In this document: piece by piece, positions 38,663 to 45,509 of the stretch
Position numbering within the stretch: position 1 is the first letter of the stretch
How the letters are laid out: each line of letters opens with the position of its first letter
Source: Rhodoferax koreense
Lineage (GTDB): Bacteria > Pseudomonadota > Gammaproteobacteria > Burkholderiales > Burkholderiaceae_C
Assembly: GCF_001955695.1 (NCBI RefSeq)
Contig: NZ_CP019236.1
Span: 3,658,001-3,722,000 of the forward strand
DNA: 64,000 bases
Direction: 5' to 3'
Program-made: the position numbers and the translations under genes
The notes under the pieces: generated by a model
What the model was told of the DNA's origin: nothing
The model's database searches: none
What the model saw: the letters and a program-made list of their open reading frames with translations, nothing else

Positions 38663-39385
38663 TCAGACACCAAGCAACTCGTTGAGCACCGGCATCTTGG
38701 CCTGCAGTTCGCTCGCGCCGAACTGCAGGGCGATGCGGCCATGCTCCATCACGTAGAAACGGTCGGCCAGGGGCGCGGCGAAATGGAAGTTCTGCTCCAC
38801 CATCACCACGGTGTAGCCCTTCTCGCGCAGCGTGGTGATCATGCGGGCCAGTGCCTGCACGATGACCGGCGCCAGGCCTTCGGAGATTTCATCGAGCAGC
38901 AGCAGCTTCGCGCCCGTGCGCAGGATGCGCGCCACGGCCAGCATCTGCTGCTCGCCGCCGGACAGGCGCGTGCCCTGGCTGTTGCGGCGCTCCGCCAGGT
39001 TGGGGAACATGGTGTAGATCTCGTCGATCGACATGCCGGCCCCCACACCTGCATTGGCGCCCTTGAGGTGCGGCGGCAACATCAGATTTTCCTCGCAAGA
39101 CAGGCTCGAGAAGATGCCGCGCTCCTCGGGGCAATAGCCCACGCCCAGATGGGCGATGCGGTGTGTCGGCAGGCCCATGGTCTCGGTGCCGTTGATCTTC
39201 AGCGAACCGGTGCGCCGGCCGGTCAGGCCCATCACGGCGCGCATCGTGGTGGTGCGGCCCGCACCGTTGCGGCCCAGCAGCGTGACGACTTCGCCGGGCT
39301 GCACGACCAGGTCCACGCCATGCAACACATGCGATTCGCCGTACCAGGCCTGCAGGCCCTGAATCTCCAATGCGGCAGCAGCCAT
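38663..39385 (-). CDS. livF: Branched-chain amino acid-type ABC transporter ATPase LivF (second system)
   Basis: Cytoplasmic ATPase of 240 residues. Walker A is GRNGAGRTT, where the invariant-position Lys reads Arg (LLGRNGAGRTTTMRAVMG, about 37-54). The signature is LSGGEQQMLAVARIL, and Walker B is LLLLDEISEGLAP. The Lys-to-Arg change in Walker A is notable, because this lysine normally contacts the phosphates. The start directly follows the livG stop. Confidence 0.92.
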   Translation of the reverse strand: MAAAALEIQGLQAWYGESHVLHGVDLVVQPGEVVTLLGRNGAGRTTTMRAVMGLTGRRTGSLKINGTETMGLPTHRIAHLGVGYCPEERGIFSSLSCEENLMLPPHLKGANAGVGAGMSIDEIYTMFPNLAERRNSQGTRLSGGEQQMLAVARILRTGAKLLLLDEISEGLAPVIVQALARMITTLREKGYTVVMVEQNFHFAAPLADRFYVMEHGRIALQFGASELQAKMPVLNELLGV

Positions 39386-40156
39386 TTAGTGCGCCCCCTG
39401 AAGCTGGCCGGCGGTGGTGCCCATGTAGGCCTCCATCACCTGCGGGTTGCGCGAGACCTCGGCATACGGCCCTTCGGCCAGCACGGCGCCCCGCTGCAGC
39501 ACGGTGATGGTGTCGGCGATGGTGGACACCACGCCCATGTTGTGTTCGACCATCAGGATGGTACGGCCCTGCGACACCTTCTTGATCAACTGGGCCACGC
39601 GGTCCACGTCTTCGTGGCCCATGCCCTGCGTGGGTTCGTCGAGCAGCATGAGCTCGGGCTCCATGGCCAGCGTGGTGGCGATCTCCAGTGCACGCTTGCG
39701 CCCATAGGGCAGGTTCACCGTGGTCTCGTCGGCCAGGTCTTCCAGGCCGACTTCGGCCAGCAGCTCCCGCGCGCGGCCGTCGAGGCTGTGCAGCGATTTT
39801 TCGCTCTTCCAGAAGTGGAACGAGGTACCGAGCTGGCGCTGCAGGCCCAGGCGCACGTTCTCCAGCAGCGTGAGGTGCGGGAACACCGCCGAGATCTGGA
39901 ACGAACGGATCACGCCGCGCCGTGCGATCTGCGCCGGGCGTTCCCGCGTGATGTCGATGCCGTTGAAAAGAATCTCGCCGGTGGTGGGCTCGAGGAACTT
40001 GGTGAGCAGGTTGAAACAGGTGGTCTTGCCGGCGCCGTTCGGGCCGATCAGCGCGTGGATCGAGCCGCGCTTCACCGACAGGTTGACCTTGCTCACGGCG
40101 GTGAAGCCCTTGAACTCCTTGGTGAGCTCGCGTGTTTCGAGAATGATGTCCGCCAT
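39386..40156 (-). CDS. livG: Branched-chain amino acid-type ABC transporter ATPase LivG (second system)
   Basis: Cytoplasmic ATPase of 256 residues from ATG 40156. Walker A is GPNGAGKTT, the signature has the LivG form LPYGRKRALEIA, and Walker B is LMLLDEPTQGM; ILMVEHNMGVV carries the switch histidine. It has a canonical Lys, unlike its LivF partner. It is the first gene of the order G-F-K-H-M and is preceded by a CTAGG palindrome. Confidence 0.93.
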   Translation of the reverse strand: MADIILETRELTKEFKGFTAVSKVNLSVKRGSIHALIGPNGAGKTTCFNLLTKFLEPTTGEILFNGIDITRERPAQIARRGVIRSFQISAVFPHLTLLENVRLGLQRQLGTSFHFWKSEKSLHSLDGRARELLAEVGLEDLADETTVNLPYGRKRALEIATTLAMEPELMLLDEPTQGMGHEDVDRVAQLIKKVSQGRTILMVEHNMGVVSTIADTITVLQRGAVLAEGPYAEVSRNPQVMEAYMGTTAGQLQGAH

Positions 40157-40269
40157 CGCGCCGTGTGTGTCCCTGTGGTTGGTATCGCTTCGGCCTGCCC
40201 ATTTCTGCACGGGTCTTCGGCCTGGCCGCAATCTGGACGGATCGTACGTTTGCGATTCTTCGCAAAACA

Positions 40270-40286
40270 CTAGGACAAACGCCTAG
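40270..40286. promoter_or_regulatory. CTAGG palindrome upstream of the second Liv operon
   Basis: CTAGGACAAACGCCTAG has exact 5-base arms (CTAGG / CCTAG) around a 7-base spacer. It lies 114 bases upstream of livG on the minus strand. The arms and spacing resemble a two-component (NarL/FixJ-like) or other dimeric regulator site. No candidate regulator is adjacent. Confidence 0.45.
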
Positions 40287-40304
40287 CAATGTCGCCGAAG
40301 CTAC

Positions 40305-40324
40305 AAACACAGGGTAAACACAGG
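40305..40324. repeat. Short direct repeat before livG
   Basis: AAACACAGG occurs twice, at 40305-40313 and 40316-40324, two bases apart. It lies between the CTAGG palindrome and the pepE hairpin. This could be part of a regulatory site or chance. Confidence 0.35.
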
Positions 40325-40356
40325 CGCGGCGGCCGCGGCCCGCGCGCGCCGCCGCG
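40325..40356 (-). terminator. Strong GC hairpin at the pepE 3' end
   Basis: CGCGGCGGC (40325-40333) and GCCGCCGCG (40348-40356) are exact complements (9-bp all-GC stem, 14-base loop), directly after the pepE stop. No T-run follows, so it is either a terminator needing Rho or a 3' stabilising structure. Confidence 0.5.
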
Positions 40357-40357
40357 G

Positions 40358-41056
40358 CTACAGCGGATCGAGCCGGGCCGGGGAATCGACGCTGCGCACC
40401 GCCTGGCCGCCGACGAAGATGCTCGCCGGCCAGGGTCCGTGCAGGTGCACCTGCGCGTCGCGCACGCGCAGCCAGTCGCCCTCGGGCAGACCCACCACCT
40501 TCGCGGACGGATTCGCCACCAGGAACTCGGCGAGCCGCTGCTCGCGCGTTTCACCCTGGTGACCCGCCGGCAGTGCGTTGGTGAAATGCGGGTTCAGCTG
40601 AAACGACACCAGGCCCAGCGCATCGAAACCGCCGGGATCGACGATGGGCATGTCGTTGGTGGTGCGGATCGTGGGGCCGGCCAGGTTCGCGCCCGCGCTC
40701 CAGCCGATGTAGGCCGCGCCGGCGCGCACCCGCGCGGCGATCAGCGGCAGCAGGCCCGCTTCACGGCAGCATTTCAGCAGGTTGAAGGTGTTGCCGCCAC
40801 CGACGACGATGATTTCGGCCTGTCGCACCGCGGCCTGCGGGTCGCTGGCCTGGTGCACGGAGGTCACCGCGATGCCCAGCGGTGCAAACACGTCGACGAC
40901 GCGCTGCGTGTAATCGTCCCAGCCGATGGTGACGCCGGCATAGGGAACGAAGACCGCCGTCTTGCGTCCGGCCGCGATCTCGCCGATCGCCGCGCCGGCA
41001 TGGGTCAGGTAGCCGCCATCGGGGCTGCGGGAATTGCTGAGCAATAGAAGGTTCAT
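40358..41056 (-). CDS. pepE: Peptidase E (alpha-aspartyl dipeptidase)
   Basis: Serine peptidase of family S51, 232 residues, cytosolic. It cleaves dipeptides with an N-terminal aspartate. The catalytic residues known from Salmonella PepE are in identical positions: Ser120 in GWSAGAN, Asp135 in TTNDMP and His157 in NPHF. It is the last gene of the IclR-OPT-DUF1177-AroM-PepE operon, 46 bases after aroM-like. A peptidase downstream of an oligopeptide transporter suggests the imported molecule is a small Asp-containing or related peptide. Confidence 0.94.
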   Translation of the reverse strand: MNLLLLSNSRSPDGGYLTHAGAAIGEIAAGRKTAVFVPYAGVTIGWDDYTQRVVDVFAPLGIAVTSVHQASDPQAAVRQAEIIVVGGGNTFNLLKCCREAGLLPLIAARVRAGAAYIGWSAGANLAGPTIRTTNDMPIVDPGGFDALGLVSFQLNPHFTNALPAGHQGETREQRLAEFLVANPSAKVVGLPEGDWLRVRDAQVHLHGPWPASIFVGGQAVRSVDSPARLDPL

Positions 41057-41102
41057 GGGTTTTCTCTAGATTTCGATGACCTGAGCATAAGACCGCCGTC
41101 GC

Positions 41103-41789
41103 TCAGGACAGCAGTTCCGCCGTGAGCCGCGCGATCAGCGCATTCGACAGGATCACCGGCAGGCTCGAAGCCTGCGCCGCGACTTCGCGGTGCGCTTCGA
41201 CGAAACCCATGCAGTCCATCACCAGCAGTTCGGCGCCCTGCGCCTTCAGCTCGCGCGCGGCTTTCACCAGGGATTCGGTCTCCTCCGCATAAGGCGAGGC
41301 CACGGCGCAGATCGGCGCACGCGCCAAAGCGCGCCACTTGTGCGCTTCCGAGGCCACCTGCGACAGCAACGGCACCACGATGCCGACCTGCCGGTTGCCG
41401 GCGATGGCCGCCACGCTCGGCGAGACGATCAGATCCGGCTCGATCAGCCAGGCGCCGTCGCATACCAGGCCTTCGAACGCGCCGGTGCACAGCAGCAGGA
41501 TGAAGCCGCAGCCCTGCGCGCGCAGCGCAGCGATCTTGCGGTTCATGAGTTCCAGCACCTTGGGTTTGCTGACGATCACCGAAGTGCCGTCCAGCAGCCG
41601 CGTGATCAGCGTGGCCTGACCCGGCTCGGGCGCGTAGAGGCGTTCGATGTCGCCGCGCGCCAGGCCGTCGAGCAGGCCGGCATGGATGCATTGCGTGTAG
41701 GGCGACAGGTGTTTCGCCAGGATCGGTGTGATGTCGGGCCGCGGCGCCTGGCCGATGGTCAGCGTGCCGAGCGTGGTGATGCGTGTCAT
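41103..41789 (-). CDS. AroM-family protein
   Basis: Cytosolic protein of 228 residues of the AroM family, whose biochemical role is not established. Family segments are GTLTIGQAPRPDITP (8-22), FILLLCTGAFEGL (about 95-107), IVVPLLSQV and LLVMDCMGFVEAHR. The two cysteines in LLCTG and MDCMG lie in positions like the catalytic pair of the Asp/Glu racemase superfamily, where two cysteines face each other. An amino-acid racemase-like role is thus conceivable. That is inference. It lies 14 bases after DUF1177. Confidence 0.85.
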   Translation of the reverse strand: MTRITTLGTLTIGQAPRPDITPILAKHLSPYTQCIHAGLLDGLARGDIERLYAPEPGQATLITRLLDGTSVIVSKPKVLELMNRKIAALRAQGCGFILLLCTGAFEGLVCDGAWLIEPDLIVSPSVAAIAGNRQVGIVVPLLSQVASEAHKWRALARAPICAVASPYAEETESLVKAARELKAQGAELLVMDCMGFVEAHREVAAQASSLPVILSNALIARLTAELLS

Positions 41790-41803
41790 CGCTTGCTCCG
41801 CGC

Positions 41804-42739
41804 TCAGGCCGGCTGGCGGCGTTGCAGGTGTGCCAGCGAACCATACAGCTTCTGCAGCAGCGCGTACTCGTCGGCATCGAAGAAGCTGCAGGTGCCGCGC
41901 GTGAACTCCTTGGCCACCTCGACCGCGAACTTCGCGGCCAGCGCGATGTCGGTCTCGTGGCTCGCGCCGGTGCCGCAGCCTGGCACCACGCTCTCGGTGG
42001 TGATGGCCACCCCGACCGTCGGCGCCGCAGTGGCGATCGACGGCTGCAGGATGCTGTTCAGGTGGTACACGCCGTTGCCGTAGGGCGTGATGTCCTGGGT
42101 GGTGATCGGGAAGGTCACGGCCGGCCGGCCCGAGGTCATTTCCATGATGCGCAGCAGGTCGTCCGAGACGCGCAGGATGTAGCCCTGCTTCACCGTGGGC
42201 GAGATCGCGTAACCCTTGTGGTTGATGATGCGGTTGCCCTTGGTGGTGTCGATCGACAGCACCGCGTCCATCTCGGCGCTGACTTCCTGCTCGTTCATGT
42301 CCTCGGTTTCCACCGGCGAATCCATGAAGTCCACCGGCTCGTGCGGCCGCGTGGGTGCGTCGGGGCAGATGTGGGTGGCCACGATCACGTCGCCGGGCAG
42401 GCTGTCGCCCTGCGTCTGCATGTGCGCCAGTTTGAGCGCCGAAGCCACCGCGGCCACCGCGCCGTCGGCGTCCGACACCAGCCCGATGCGCGTGGGCCGT
42501 GCGCCGATGCCGCCCAGCCGGCCGATGATGCCCAACGTGGGCGCGGTACCGCCGGCCAGCTTGCCGGCGCTGCCGGGGATCACGATGCGCACGAAATCGG
42601 TCGCGCCTTTGGGGCCGCTGATCTTGGTCACCGTGACCTTCACGCGGTCGTAGGCCGCGAGCAGTTGGACCACGGTCTGGCCGCTGGCGTGCGCCGTGTC
42701 GAGGGCTTCGAAGACCTGCAATGTCTGGGCGAGGCTCAT
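41804..42739 (-). CDS. DUF1177 family protein
   Basis: Protein of 311 residues that I recognise as DUF1177; the function is unknown. Conserved-looking segments are APTLGIIGRLGGIGARP (about 66-82), IGLVSDADGAVAAVASALKL, VIVATHICPDAP, SIDTTKGNRI, FPITTQDITPYGNG and VPGCGTGASHETDI. The His, Asp and Glu residues in these blocks could form a metal site like that of M20/M28/M42 aminopeptidases, but I cannot prove it. No signal peptide. I use ATG 42739; the frame upstream is a shadow of the OPT gene. It lies between the transporter and AroM. Confidence 0.85.
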   Translation of the reverse strand: MSLAQTLQVFEALDTAHASGQTVVQLLAAYDRVKVTVTKISGPKGATDFVRIVIPGSAGKLAGGTAPTLGIIGRLGGIGARPTRIGLVSDADGAVAAVASALKLAHMQTQGDSLPGDVIVATHICPDAPTRPHEPVDFMDSPVETEDMNEQEVSAEMDAVLSIDTTKGNRIINHKGYAISPTVKQGYILRVSDDLLRIMEMTSGRPAVTFPITTQDITPYGNGVYHLNSILQPSIATAAPTVGVAITTESVVPGCGTGASHETDIALAAKFAVEVAKEFTRGTCSFFDADEYALLQKLYGSLAHLQRRQPA

Positions 42740-42798
42740 GGGTGTTTTTCCTTTTCGAGTGTCAGAAGGCGGCACCACGCGAGCGCCGCCGATGGGAT

Positions 42799-44436
42799 TC
42801 ATTTCTTGCCGAACTTGGCGGCAAGCGTGGCATTGAAGAAGCTGAACAGGGCGTCGCCCGCGATCACGCCGCCAGCGAAGACTTCCATGTAGCCGCGTGC
42901 CTTGTCGCCGCCGAATTTCTCGAGCAGCAGGCGTAACGCAATGCCCACGGCAACAGCCCAGCCGGCCATCGGGTTGGCAATCAAAAGGCCAGTGGCCAGC
43001 AGCACGCCGAGCTGGCGCTTCGGCCCGCCGATGAACTGGATGATGGCGCCGGGGATCGCCCAGAGGAACAGTTGCTGCGCGATGCCGGGGACGGCACCGG
43101 CGTTGATGGTGGCCACATAGACCTTGGCCACCGGCGGCACCAGCCCCTGGGCGAAGTAGATGCCGTGCGCGATGTAGACCACGGGAATGGCGATCACGAA
43201 GGCCAGCATGGCGGCGATCAGCTGTTGTTTGCGGCCTTCGAGCTCGAAGGCCGGGTCGGCGCCGTGGCCGCGCAGGATGAAGCCGGCCTTCAGGTCGTAA
43301 CCCATGTCGGCGAAGGCCGGGCCGGTGGCCACCGAAAAGCCGCACAAAACCGCCAGCGCCGTCACTGGGAAGCCCAGCAGCAGGCCGAGCAGCAAGGTGA
43401 TCAGCGCCACGGCGAAGGCCGGGAACCAGCCCGAATGCATGGCGGCGATGCCGACGATCATCTCGTGCACGAAAGCGGCGAACGCGGCGTAGAGGATGAA
43501 CGCAATCAGCATGCCGGTCGACATCTCGGCGTACAGCCCGCCGAGCAGCGACACGCCGGCCGCCAGCAGGATGTAGCCCAGGCCGCCCATGCGCAGCGTG
43601 GTGCCGACGCTGCGGCCCGGCATGTTCTCTTCCGTCGCCTCGGCCTCGGCCTGGGTCGATTTCTTCATCAGCACCATGCCGACCTGCACCAGCGCCACCA
43701 GGCCCGCGCCGATCATCATGCCGTGCGGGATGTAGGCCTTGTTGATGTCGTAGCCGAACAGCGGTTGCGCATAACCGCGCAGCAACAGGCCCACGCCGAA
43801 CATGCTCAGCGCCCAGATGTTGCCGATGAAGGCCGTGCCGAAAGCCGACATCGGGATCTTGAACCAGGACCCCACGGCGCCGACCAGCATGCCCGCGCCC
43901 AGCAGCGCCGCTTGCTTGCCACCCTTGTCGCCGGCCTTGATGGCTTCGGCCGCCGCCACACCCGGTGGCCAGGCGCCCGAGGCCGGGAAGATCTTGGTGT
44001 TGAACATGCGGTACAGCAGGTAGCCGTCAAGCAGCATCGCGCAGGAAACGCCGATGAACATCGGCATCACCAGCTCGGGCCGGCCCATGAGGAACGGAAT
44101 CGCGATCGGCAGCAGCAGGCTGTTGGCCGCGCCGAAGGTGGCGGAAGAAATCGCGCTCTGCGCGAGGTTCTGGAAGTGCACCGAACGGTAACCGGCCATC
44201 ATCTGCAGCGGCACACGCGCCAGGATCATCGCCACCAGCGCGCCGATGATCGAGGTGTTGGGCGTAACGCCGAGCGTCACCAACAACTGGATGCCGATGA
44301 CCGCGCCGAAGACGCTGAGCAGCGCCAGCAGCACCAGATTGCCGCCGGACAGCGCCTGCGGATGGAACTGCGGAGCATGGCGTGCTGCCGCGCTGGCGGC
44401 GCCGAACGGGGCATGGGGTGTGGACGACGTGGACAT
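42799..44436 (-). CDS. OPT-family oligopeptide transporter
   Basis: Inner-membrane carrier of 545 residues with about 14-16 hydrophobic segments, of the OPT/YSL superfamily that imports small peptides or metal chelates. Family segments are NSLLLPIAIPFLMGRP, FPASGAWPPGVAAAEAIKAGDKGGKQ (near 150-175) and SAFGTAFIGNIWALSMFGVGLLLRG. The length is shorter than eukaryotic OPT proteins (about 700) and normal for bacterial ones. It is the first structural gene after IclR (40 bases). The downstream peptidase points to peptide uptake. Confidence 0.88.
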   Translation of the reverse strand: MSTSSTPHAPFGAASAAARHAPQFHPQALSGGNLVLLALLSVFGAVIGIQLLVTLGVTPNTSIIGALVAMILARVPLQMMAGYRSVHFQNLAQSAISSATFGAANSLLLPIAIPFLMGRPELVMPMFIGVSCAMLLDGYLLYRMFNTKIFPASGAWPPGVAAAEAIKAGDKGGKQAALLGAGMLVGAVGSWFKIPMSAFGTAFIGNIWALSMFGVGLLLRGYAQPLFGYDINKAYIPHGMMIGAGLVALVQVGMVLMKKSTQAEAEATEENMPGRSVGTTLRMGGLGYILLAAGVSLLGGLYAEMSTGMLIAFILYAAFAAFVHEMIVGIAAMHSGWFPAFAVALITLLLGLLLGFPVTALAVLCGFSVATGPAFADMGYDLKAGFILRGHGADPAFELEGRKQQLIAAMLAFVIAIPVVYIAHGIYFAQGLVPPVAKVYVATINAGAVPGIAQQLFLWAIPGAIIQFIGGPKRQLGVLLATGLLIANPMAGWAVAVGIALRLLLEKFGGDKARGYMEVFAGGVIAGDALFSFFNATLAAKFGKK

Positions 44437-44476
44437 GAAAACCTCTACCGGTTGGTTGGAATGAATCTAGGGGTAA

Positions 44477-45232
44477 CTAGTGAGCCCAGGCGGGGTCACC
44501 CACGAGGCGACCGATGCCCGAGGCCTCGGTCATGAGATCCAGCGCCAGCGCCTGGATGCTGGCGGCATCGGCGTCGGCGCTGGGGAACGAAAGGCAGAAC
44601 GCGAGCCGCTCGCGCGTGGTCGGGTCACTCACGGCGCAACTCACCGAGCCGACGCCGGAAATGGCTTCGTTGAGTGCATGGGCGTATCGCTGCAGCCGCA
44701 CCTCGGCCAGGCGCGCGAGCAGTGCCTCCACGTCGGCCGGTGCATTGGCGGACACCGACGGCAATTCGCCGCTGAAGCGTTCGCGCACGGCGTCGTCGCT
44801 CTCCAGCGCCAGCAGCGCGCGGCCGGTGGAGGTGGCCCAGGCCGGCGAACGGTGGCCCGGATAGGTCATGAGCTGCAGCGGATGGGTGCCCGATTGCACG
44901 AACAGCACCAGCACCTCGGTGCCGTCGAGCACCGAGATGTAGCCGGTATGGCCGCTGCGCACACACAGGCCTTGCAAGGCCTTCTGCAGCAAGGGGAACA
45001 GCTGCGTGGTCGAGCGCACCAGGCGCGACAGTTCCAGGATCATCAGCGCTGGCCCGAAGGCGCGGGTCTGCGCATCACGCTCGAGGAAACCCTCGTCCGC
45101 CATCTGCCGCAGCAGGCGCGAAGCCGAACTTTTGGGCATGGCCAGGTGATCGACGAGGTCGGTCACGGTGACTTGCCGCTTGAGTTGGTTGATCAGCCGG
45201 AGGATGACGCCGGCGCTTTCGAGTGATGCCAT
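44477..45232 (-). CDS. IclR-family transcriptional regulator
   Basis: Regulator of 251 residues from ATG 45232. The N-terminal winged helix (RLINQLKRQVTVTDLVDHLAMPKSSASRLLRQMADEGFLER) is followed by an IclR effector domain (LQGLCVRSGHTGYISVLDG, HRSPAWATSTGRALLAL, GVGSVSCAVSDP). It is the first gene of the peptide operon, and a 17-base palindrome lies 6 bases before its ATG, so autoregulation is likely. A start 36 bases upstream is possible but would place the operator inside the gene. Confidence 0.9.
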   Translation of the reverse strand: MASLESAGVILRLINQLKRQVTVTDLVDHLAMPKSSASRLLRQMADEGFLERDAQTRAFGPALMILELSRLVRSTTQLFPLLQKALQGLCVRSGHTGYISVLDGTEVLVLFVQSGTHPLQLMTYPGHRSPAWATSTGRALLALESDDAVRERFSGELPSVSANAPADVEALLARLAEVRLQRYAHALNEAISGVGSVSCAVSDPTTRERLAFCLSFPSADADAASIQALALDLMTEASGIGRLVGDPAWAH

Positions 45233-45238
45233 GATGTA

Positions 45239-45255
45239 GTTCCAAAAAATGGAAC
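45239..45255. promoter_or_regulatory. IclR operator candidate
   Basis: GTTCCAAAAAATGGAAC has exact 6-base arms (GTTCCA / TGGAAC) and a 5-base A-tract. This resembles IclR-family operators such as TGGAAAT-N-ATTTCCA with the arms read outward. It lies next to the IclR start codon. Confidence 0.6.
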
Positions 45256-45312
45256 ATGGTGCCATAATATGGTTTAATTTTGCAAGACTTGTGCCAAGCA
45301 GCGCAAGTCACC

Positions 45313-45345
45313 ATTTTTGATAGCAGCTGGTCCAGATAGCATCGG
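45313..45345. repeat. Degenerate Comamonadaceae-type intergenic repeat
   Basis: ATTTTTGATAGCAGCTGG (45313-45330) followed by CCAGATAGCATCGGC resembles a short family repeat (TTTTGATAGCTGCT, a loop and AGCGCTA) known to me from Comamonadaceae intergenic DNA. Degenerate; function unknown. Together with the hairpins downstream it fills the 277-base gap at 45233-45509. Confidence 0.35.
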
Positions 45346-45453
45346 CGCCTCGACCGAGTTTGGCTTGGATTCGTCAATGCGCGATACGACGTCGAAAACG
45401 CAGACGAGCACCACAAGTGCGCGTTTTTTGCCTTCTGCTGGCGCGGAAATGCA

Positions 45454-45488
45454 AAAACCCGGAGCCGTTCTGGACGACTCCGGGTTTT
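45454..45488. terminator. Bidirectional rho-independent terminator after emrB
   Basis: AAAACCCGGAG (45454-45464) and CTCCGGGTTTT (45478-45488) form a perfect 11-bp stem with a 13-base loop, A-tract on one side and T-tract on the other. On the minus strand it lies 22 bases after the emrB-like stop and should end the efflux operon. A weaker AAAACGC / GCGTTTT pair is at 45395-45427. Confidence 0.85.
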
Positions 45489-45509
45489 CGATCGAGACGG
45501 GTCTCGTGG

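Noticed and set aside
44437..45265. Longer IclR frame starting near 45265
   Set aside because: It would place the operator palindrome inside the coding region and add residues without family similarity.
45395..45427. AAAACGC/GCGTTTT hairpin as a second terminator
   Set aside because: The stem is only 7 bp with a 19-base loop, and the strong 11-bp terminator at 45454-45488 lies nearer the emrB end.
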